A stretch of DNA of 64,000 bases from the NCBI GenBank assembly GCA_016490735.1, contig JAEMWC010001621.1, forward strand, positions 1 to 64,000. Reading direction: 5' to 3'. Made by a program: the position numbers and the translations under genes. This DNA comes from Pachyseris speciosa (lineage: Eukaryota > Cnidaria > Anthozoa > Scleractinia > Pachyseridae). Under the pieces are notes generated by a model that worked only from the letters and a program-made list of their open reading frames with translations, was not told where the DNA came from and did no database searches. This document shows, piece after piece, positions 57,127 through 64,000 of this stretch; positions within the stretch are counted from its first letter, which is position 1; every line of letters starts with the position of its first letter.

Positions 57127-58592
57127 ATCGATCAATTTTACTTTCTGGGCAACCGAGCTCGATATACGCAAATCGAGTTCGGAATGCAAATCGACCACTA
57201 CTTCCAATTCCACCTCGGTTGGGCGTGCTCAATTTGCAGTAAATCGAGCTCGAATCCTAGGCGCGCTCGAGAGTAAATAATCGTGCTCGATAGCTTGTCG
57301 AGCTCCACTATCAGAGTCCGCCTACTTACTTTCCGGGGGGAGAGAGAAAAGTCAAATCGAGCTCGGTCAACTCTTATCGAGAGGACTCTGTGACAGAGTA
57401 TATTGCGAAGTGGGAAAGTGACTGATTCATTGTCACTGTCATTTTTTTTCTTTCGTTTGGTTTTTAAATTTATAGGGAGTCAAGAAAGTCTCAAGAATGG
57501 TGACAGAGACAAGAAGAGAAAAGAGAGAAGGCAAAGAAACGCACATAACAAATTTTAATTTTTCCAGTTAGCAGATATTTTTAACAAATTACAGCGTGCA
57601 AAAGTGAAATGAATTTCTGGCCATGAATAATACGATAATTAAGACAGAATCCACCAGAAGTTCGAGTAACAAGTGGACAAAAAGCTTGTACCAAGATTAT
57701 TTTCATCGGATTGCAAACTTCTGTACGACTGTTTTAAATATCTTCTCAAAAAACATCATTTCTAGCAACACCAAACGTCGAAAACGAATGTTGAAGTAAT
57801 GTATGAAACACTTGAAAGTACTGGTGAAATGAAACTGATGATGAAATTTTGCCTGTGTTTGCACAAGTTCTCTAAACTTTGAAATTTATTTTCTCTCGTT
57901 CCCATGGGAAATTGTCTTCGGTGTTATTTCAGGCAATTACCTTTGTATTTAGCTTTAAGAAAATGTAAAATGACTGTAAAATACTTAAAATTATTCTGGT
58001 ACCAGATTTTTGTCCACTAAAACCTGAAATTGCTCGATTTTCTAGCGGATTTCGTCTTAATAACTTTCGGTTTGTACCCAAATTTCATATCATTGATTCA
58101 GCTCGGTCAACTCTTATCGAGAGGAGTCTGGTACAGTATGATGGTGTGTTTTGAGCTTTGTGAGCGCAGTGCGAGGTTTTCAGCATTTCTAGTCATGCCG
58201 TAAAAGTTTGAGGTAATACCGGACAATTTGCAGGAAAAGAAGATTGAAGGTAAGGATTCCTCTTTTGGTTACTTTTGCGTGCAATAGTTTCGGGTTTATA
58301 TTGTACTGGTTCCTTCTTGTTTGTTATTAAGCTTAAGTCGGGACATTCCAAATTGTTCATATCCGAAAAATAGAGCAGTTTTCAATAGAGTGTGGAAAGT
58401 AATCAGGCAATTACTTTGGTTTTGGTTTTACGATGGTTGGAGATTTTATTTGGTAAGTAATTGGTTTGGTTTTGTTCTTGGTCTTACGACACTCGATGGA
58501 AAACCGCTTAGTAAATATTCGATATTTGTGATTCGATTAGTTTTATTTGTAGAAGTTGATCATCACAAGAGTCAATAGATTGTTTTCTCAAT

Positions 58593-58774
58593 AGACCTTT
58601 TTAGCTTGTATGTTGTTTACCCATTTCAGACCACGTGACGTCCTCAAGGGAATTTTTCCTTTTTCTTTTTATTGAATATGCCTTCGCGTTACTAATTTGA
58701 AAAAAAAAAGTTCTTAAGAGTGTTGCCACCTGGCCTGAAATTGGTGAACAAAATGTGCAAGCTAAAAAAGGTCT
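58593..58774. mobile_element. Small MITE (AGACCTTTTTAGCTTG family), full 182 bp
   Basis: Third copy at the first MITE position. Inverted ends and internal TTCCTTTTTCTTTTTATTG retained. Confidence 0.8.
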
Positions 58775-59940
58775 GTTGCTGATGAAACCTGGAGATGGAC
58801 CAAATGTTGGAAAAATTTAGTGACAAAAGTAACTTCCCTCCCCCCTCCCCTCCACTGCTAACGTTTTTATTGACCAACCACTCAGATGGAAATAAGTTGC
58901 CAGTTATTCTACAGGGCATAAATAACTGATAAGAAAATTTCTAAGTAACTATCTCCCAGTTGATCACACCCCCTCCCTTATTTGGAGTAGCTTATAAGTA
59001 TATCACACCTTTGCAACATTACGCATTTAACAACAAGCAAGGCTCATTGTTTCACATCACTTTTATTCATAACTTTGATAGATCAATTTTCTTTTTAACA
59101 GTTTCAATGGAACAGCGAATTTTGAATTAACTACAGCATATGTCTTTCATTATCTTTCTTGTGAGGGGTGATAGCAAAGCAAGGAAGTGAGATTCAAATT
59201 TGAATGATCCCAAAAATACCCCTGTTATGGTAAAAATCCATTTCCCTTTGTGTCAAGCCAAACCAATTTTTGAATGGCCACCTGTCAGTGTTACAAAAAC
59301 CACCACCTTTACTTTTGTCTGATAGGAAGAGCTGGTACGAAAGGTTGTCTTATAATAGTCAAATATGAACACATCAGTCAAATGTCAACCATGGCAATGA
59401 ACCTTTATATATCTTTTATGGGATGAATCAGTTTTCCACCTTGATTTCTCATCATTACTATCACTTCTCTCGTTGAGAAGAAAGAGAATCGTCAAATCAA
59501 AACTCTTGAGCAATATTTGATCAAAAGATGCATTGGCCATTATTTTGGCAGAATGCCTTGCCAGTTTTAAGCGAAAATTGGTTTCTTATCGTAATGGAAA
59601 AAGAGCTTTAAATGAGATAAATTACCTGTAGCAATTCTAATGTAATGCTTTATTAATTGGTTGTTAAGCTAATATTGGCTGTAACGTAAAGGCATTTCTA
59701 ATCAGTAGTTAACATTATCTAAATTCAAACTAATTACCAAAAACACTTAAAATAAACCCACCAGTCTCCTCAACTATAGCTACTGGAGGTTTGATTATTC
59801 AAATGTTCAATTTAGTAACCCTCCAACTAAGGTAGTAAAGTTACAGGCACATTCTTTTTTGTCATAAAAAAATAACAGGCTCATAAATTACGTCATAGCA
59901 TTCAAAACTTCAAAACTGAAATCTGTTGGAACTTGATAAC

Positions 59941-60134
59941 AGACATTTTTAGCTTGTAGATTTTGTCTTCCTAATGTAGACCACGTGATGCTCCCAAGGG
60001 GATTTGCTTTTTGTCTTTCCATAAAATATACATGCATATGCACATGAATAAGGCGAAATTTCATAGGAACAGTTCTCGGGGGTAATATTACATGGTCTAC
60101 ATTGGGGAAACAAAATGTACAAGCTAAAAGGTCT
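59941..60134. mobile_element. Small MITE (AGACCTTTTTAGCTTG family)
   Basis: Third copy at the second MITE position, nearly identical to 27,285-27,479. Confidence 0.8.
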
Positions 60135-60871
60135 GTTGTTGGTTCCCGCTAAAGTGACAAATATTTTGACATTGTCATGATTCAGACTGGGTGTGACTGA
60201 AAACTAAAACTCTTGCTAGACATATACTTTCTATTTTACTCTTTCATTTCAGGAGTTACTGGCATTTGAATTCTCCTTACAATTTAAAACACAGTTAATG
60301 CAAATTACGAAAAAAATCAACCAGGGACAGTGTCATGATTTTAACATTAAATTCTCATGAATTGTCAACAACGGCACATATGGTAATATTCTTTCACATC
60401 TTGTAAGTGAAATGGTGAAAGCTAGTTTTAATTACCATGTTCAATTTAATTATGCGGTGCAGTGGACTGACCCTCGTGATAATTCAGCCAGTTTCTAACA
60501 AAAAACTTTGAAATGAGTGAAGGTTAGTCATTGCAAATATGTTTCCAACAAAGGGTTCTAGTAGGGGATTGACTGCAAAAGGATTGCGTTATTCGTTTCA
60601 AACTTTCAAATTTAATTTGAATATTGTAATCATTGATCTGTAGCTGTAGCGTAACCTCATTTGAAATATCAATTGTTGATTGGTTTCGGTTGAAGACTTC
60701 ATGTGGTGTTCAAGTGCAAAGTTTGGTGCCATTTTGAGTCTTCACTTGTTTGTTGTTTGCTGTTTGCTCAGTCTTTCCAAATGGTTTTCATAGAATTATT
60801 TTAATAAACACAAGCCTAAGCGCTTGTTGAAAAGAATGTGAAAGGTAAAATTTCAATTGCATTATTTTATC

Positions 60872-61150
60872 TCAGTTATGCCAAACAAATTTATTCTTCA
60901 CTTAGGATTGTGATGATGCCTGGAAACAAGAAACAAAAGGTCTTTCGCCTACGACAGGTTACACTCACTGAAGGAAAAATGTGGGGAAGAGAATTGAAAG
61001 ACATTAACAGATGGGTGGATGAAACTGGAAGGCTCCTCATTAAGTTTATCATTTATTATGTAAGGTTGTAGGTTGTCATGGCCAGAATTAAATTTCACGC
61101 ACGCGCAGTAGCTATCGACACTTAAAAACACTACGAACACAAACATAATT
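60872..61150 (+). other. Single-copy segment inside the second structure
   Basis: This is the only part of the second structure without a repeat partner in the window. A plus-strand frame reads MPGNKKQKVFRLRQVTLTEG and KMWGRELKDINRWVDETGRL. It could be an exon after a TTCACTTAG acceptor, ending near a GTAAGG donor at 61,061. No family is recognised. Confidence 0.35.
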
Positions 61151-63418
61151 TTACACAGATATGTGCGAAGGCAAAACTTCTACAATAAATAGCACGAGCT
61201 GCTACAAAGATAAACAATTTGTTCAATCTCATATTCTTCGTTTGCAACTGACGTCACGCACAAATTAGAGCTCCCGGTTCAACCGGAAGTAGGCCATCTT
61301 GGATGACAACTTGACCCAGGCAATGAATTTTATAGATATTGTTTTGGGCAAAATTGAATTTGCAGATTTAAGTTTCGCACTTCCCAGCACAAAAAGTACA
61401 AACAATATATTTTACCTTCGTCTTCCATACAAATGTCTATAAAATCGACCATTGCACTCCAAAATGCCATTTATCGTTGGTCCTTGACGACAACACCATT
61501 GACAAATTCGCATTTGTTCGTTCCGAAACTTAAAGAAGACATTCGTCTCTTTCACATTTCAGTGTTTTCATCCTCGGAAAAAGCATCCTCGTCTTTCCCA
61601 TCTCATCCCAACAAAGGTAAAAGTTCGGCTCGTAATACAAACACACGGTAGGGTGACCACTTCAATCATTCGAGGATCCCTGCCTGTTGAAATACTGTCT
61701 TCGCTTCAAGACATCAGTGTTCATTTTTCGCCGCCATCTTGCTCTAATAACTTGATGTAGGCCTAAGTACTAGTTTATTCTGTTAGTACAGGACTAATGA
61801 TTGGCCCTATGGTATGGCCACCATAGTGATTACATAAGAAAACCCATTATTGGTGAAATAAACATACAAGGTAAAGTTGCCACGAAATTTAAATGAATAT
61901 GACTTAGGAATGACTTGTACACATGACTAAGAATATCAACTGTTGAGGTATTATTTAATTCATTTTTTTTGTAATCCATACCTCATCTCTATTGTTCAAC
62001 TTTTTCATACAAAACGATCGAAGCTGGGCTATCTCATCCCTAGAGCCTGCGTCTCGGTCAGCGGTGCCGCGTGCAAAAGTGAAATGAATATCTGGCCATG
62101 AATAATACGATAATTAATAACTTTCAGTTTGTACCCAATGTTACGTTGATTAATCGAAGCCAGCTTATCTCAAATTCAACTCGAATCAGGCATACGAAAC
62201 AACTTAGTTTCTAAAATGGCGCGCTTATAGGGCCAACTAAACAGAAAAATGTATTTTAATCATTCACAATTTTATTTAACCAAGAATTCATTTAGTATTC
62301 TGTGCTAGCTTTGGTTGTACATGTATTTTGGACGATGTTTATTTGATACGAGTCGACGTCACATTGGGTACGAAACAATCGGTTATACCACCACAATAAT
62401 TCAAAACAAATCAAACAATCATGGTGCCTCAGTTATACGGTTTTCATTTTGGGTACGAAAAATAATTCGCATTTGTTTTGGTTTTAAAAAATTAAGCGGC
62501 AGAAAGAAGCATGTTAATGTCCCCTCGCCCGTGTTTCAAAAATAATGACGACAAAATTGGTATTGCTGGCTTCATCATCTTTGGTGCTAAAAGGAAGCTA
62601 GTAGTGACCTATAAAAGCATAAGAGCTGGAAACTGCTGTCAGCTACCATTATCTAGTTTTACTTGTAATAAATTCAGGGAAGATAAAGCGTTTTAATCCC
62701 TCGAAAGATTTCAATTAACCGTGTTAACGTTGATTTTCGGAACTGAGAGAAAAGTTAGATAGTCAATCTTTGAGTTTGTAGTATCACTGCATATTTACTC
62801 CTAATCTGTAATTTGTTAAAAAATATCTGCTAATTGGAAAAATTAAAATTTGTTATGTGCGTTTCTTTGCCTTCTCTCTTTTCTCTTCTTGTCTCTGTCA
62901 CCATTCTTGAGAACCTCTTGACTCCCTATAAATTTAAAACGAAAAAAAAAGACAATGACAATGAATCAGTCACTTTCCCACTTCGCAATATACTCTGTCA
63001 GAGTCCTCTCGATAAGAGTTGACCGAACTCGATTTGACCAAATCGAGCTTGATTTGACTTTTCTCCCTTCCCCGGAAAGTAAGTGGGCGGACTCTGATAG
63101 TGGAGCTCGACAAGCTATCGAGCACGATTATTTACTCTCGAGCGCGCCTAGGATTCGAGCTCGATTTACTGCAAATTGAGCACGCCCAACCGAGGTGGAA
63201 TTGGAAGTAGTGGTCGATTTGCATTCCGAACTCGATTTGCGTATATCGTGCACGGTTGCCCAGAAAGTAAAATTGATCCGAGCGCGCCTTGGATTCGAGC
63301 TCGATTTACTGCAAATTGAGCACGCCCAACCGAGGTGGAATTGGAAGTAGTGGTCGATTTGCATTCCGAACTCGATTTGCGTATATCGAGCACGGTTGCC
63401 CAGAAAGTGAAATTGATC
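61151..63418. repeat. Right outer arm of the second inverted structure
   Basis: Reverse complement of 53,578-55,777. The 72-codon frame starting MSIKSTIALQNAIYRWSLTT (61,433-61,651) is intact here too, with few changes. Near its end a 140-bp unit (CGATTTACTGCAAATTGAGC onward) is duplicated in tandem (63,162 and 63,302). It ends AAAGTGAAATTGATC. Confidence 0.85.
63162..63418. repeat. 140-bp tandem duplication at the right terminus
   Basis: Two copies start CGATTTACTGCAAATTGAGC at 63,162 and 63,302. Each ends with the inverted terminus, GCCCAGAAAGT(A/G)AAATTGATC. Confidence 0.9.
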
Positions 63419-64000
63419 ACTCCAATACCTCGGTAAAACGCTCAAGTCTAAACACGGGGTTTTCCAATTTATGGAAAGTAGGATTTCGACCCCTGCATTA
63501 TTTTCACAAACGATGCACGTGAATCGGGTGTCGATTTCCATTCTTACGCAGCTCGTTAGTGGTTTCTTCAAAACAAAGGCTAAACGCCAACGAACGGAAG
63601 TGGCAGTTCAGTTCAGCAGACGGTCGTGGGCAAGGATCTCGTGACGAGCCCAAAGACGTCTGCGAAGGAGGCTACCAGCACAGAAACCCTTCCTCTTGCA
63701 AGGTTGACTGCGATTCCAGTTCCAGTTGTCTAAAACGTATGACAAAGGATCTATTTCATTGCACATGACAAGGCATTTCGCAGGACCCATGGGTGTAGGA
63801 GGAACTATTTCAACTTTTTATTTCTCCCATATTATCCACTTCCTCCTGGTTGTGGTAGGACCGGCTGCCTTTTTGCGTGAAGATAGCTCTTCCCTTAAAA
63901 AAGAAAGAATATGACAGTTCACACAGTGCTCGCAGTTGACAGTCGTCCACTTTTCAAGTTTCAGGGTTGTCACTCATCTACCAAATGCCTGTAAATCAAA
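63419..64000. other. Flanking DNA beyond the composite
   Basis: No convincing exon or repeat. Base composition returns to a mixed, less AT-rich pattern. The window ends without a recognisable feature. Confidence 0.4.

Larger units (their letters stand above)
57130..60871 (+). repeat. Third, partial copy of the arm
   Basis: It runs parallel to 24,556-28,216 (for example CATTATTTTATC at 60,871 equals 28,216). It includes both small MITEs and keeps the 77 bp missing at 26,079. It stops before the Glu/Lys-rich gene and the satellite. Confidence 0.9.
24556..63418. repeat. Nested inverted composite bounded by a shared terminus
   Basis: The first and last bases carry the same sequence in opposite orientation (GATCAATTTCACTTTCTGGG at 24,556 and its reverse complement ending at 63,418). 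The terminus recurs facing right at 53,578 and 57,130, and facing left near 63,280. Between them lie three copies of an arm: plus at 24,687, minus ending at 53,576, and plus after 57,130. No clean target duplication flanks the whole. It can be read as two adjoining fold-back structures (24,556-53,576 and 53,578-63,418). A giant Foldback-like element, a segmental inverted duplication or mis-assembled haplotypes are all possible. Confidence 0.75.

Noticed and set aside
24556..63418. Polinton/Maverick or virus-derived element
   Set aside because: No polymerase B, retroviral-type integrase, packaging ATPase or capsid genes were seen outside the Gypsy element, despite the long inverted ends.

Overview
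The window looks like nuclear DNA from a cnidarian, most likely an anthozoan such as a stony coral. This rests on AT-rich sequence, short exons with GT-AG introns, a CUB-domain secreted gene, a Merlin-type transposase, Penelope-like and L2/CR1-like retroelement remains, a Gypsy element, a tRNA-derived SINE, TTAGGG-like telomere motifs and many small inverted-repeat elements. There are no bacterial operons, rRNA genes or CRISPR arrays. The species call is an inference.

Region 1 (1-24,555) is ordinary intron-rich host DNA with old transposons. Its clearest gene is a three-exon minus-strand gene (9,991 to 4,522) for a signal peptide plus one complete four-cysteine CUB domain. Its second intron holds two outward-facing Penelope-like 3' ends, one split by a 195-bp MITE with a 7-bp target duplication. 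Further on are an interrupted non-LTR reverse transcriptase (14.86-15.56 kb), a frameshifted tyrosine-recombinase-like gene with at least one downstream acidic exon joined in phase (20.70-19.42 kb), a tRNA-like SINE head (19.6 kb) and a 1.1-kb fold-back element (21.04-22.17 kb).

Region 2 (24,556-63,418) is the striking part. It is a nested set of inverted duplications, and the same GATCAATTTCACTTTCTGGG terminus occurs facing inward at both outer ends. One inverted pair has arms of about 7.5-7.8 kb (24,687-32,457 and 46,038-53,576). Each arm carries GAGCTCG-rich terminal DNA, about 3.6 kb of gene-poor sequence with two small MITEs, a two-exon Glu/Lys/Gln-rich gene, and a 59-60-bp satellite array with a 237-bp higher-order period. 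The 13.6-kb spacer holds a 47-bp perfect hairpin at the array edge, a two-exon Merlin transposase with its acidic triad, three exons of a ubiquitin-like-fold protein, an L2/CR1-like fragment, and a Gypsy element (40,507-44,497) with 152-bp LTRs and a 5-bp target duplication inside a satellite monomer. A second inverted structure (53,578-63,418) has about 2.2-kb outer arms and a third partial copy of the first arm at its core.

The organisation resembles Foldback/Galileo-type elements, whose long terminal inverted repeats are built partly of tandem repeats, but at much larger scale and with a gene inside the arm. No transposase in the window can be tied to the structure. A segmental inverted duplication or an assembly or haplotype artefact remains possible. 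Only relationships readable from the bases are stated as seen; family assignments come from remembered family features, not database searches.
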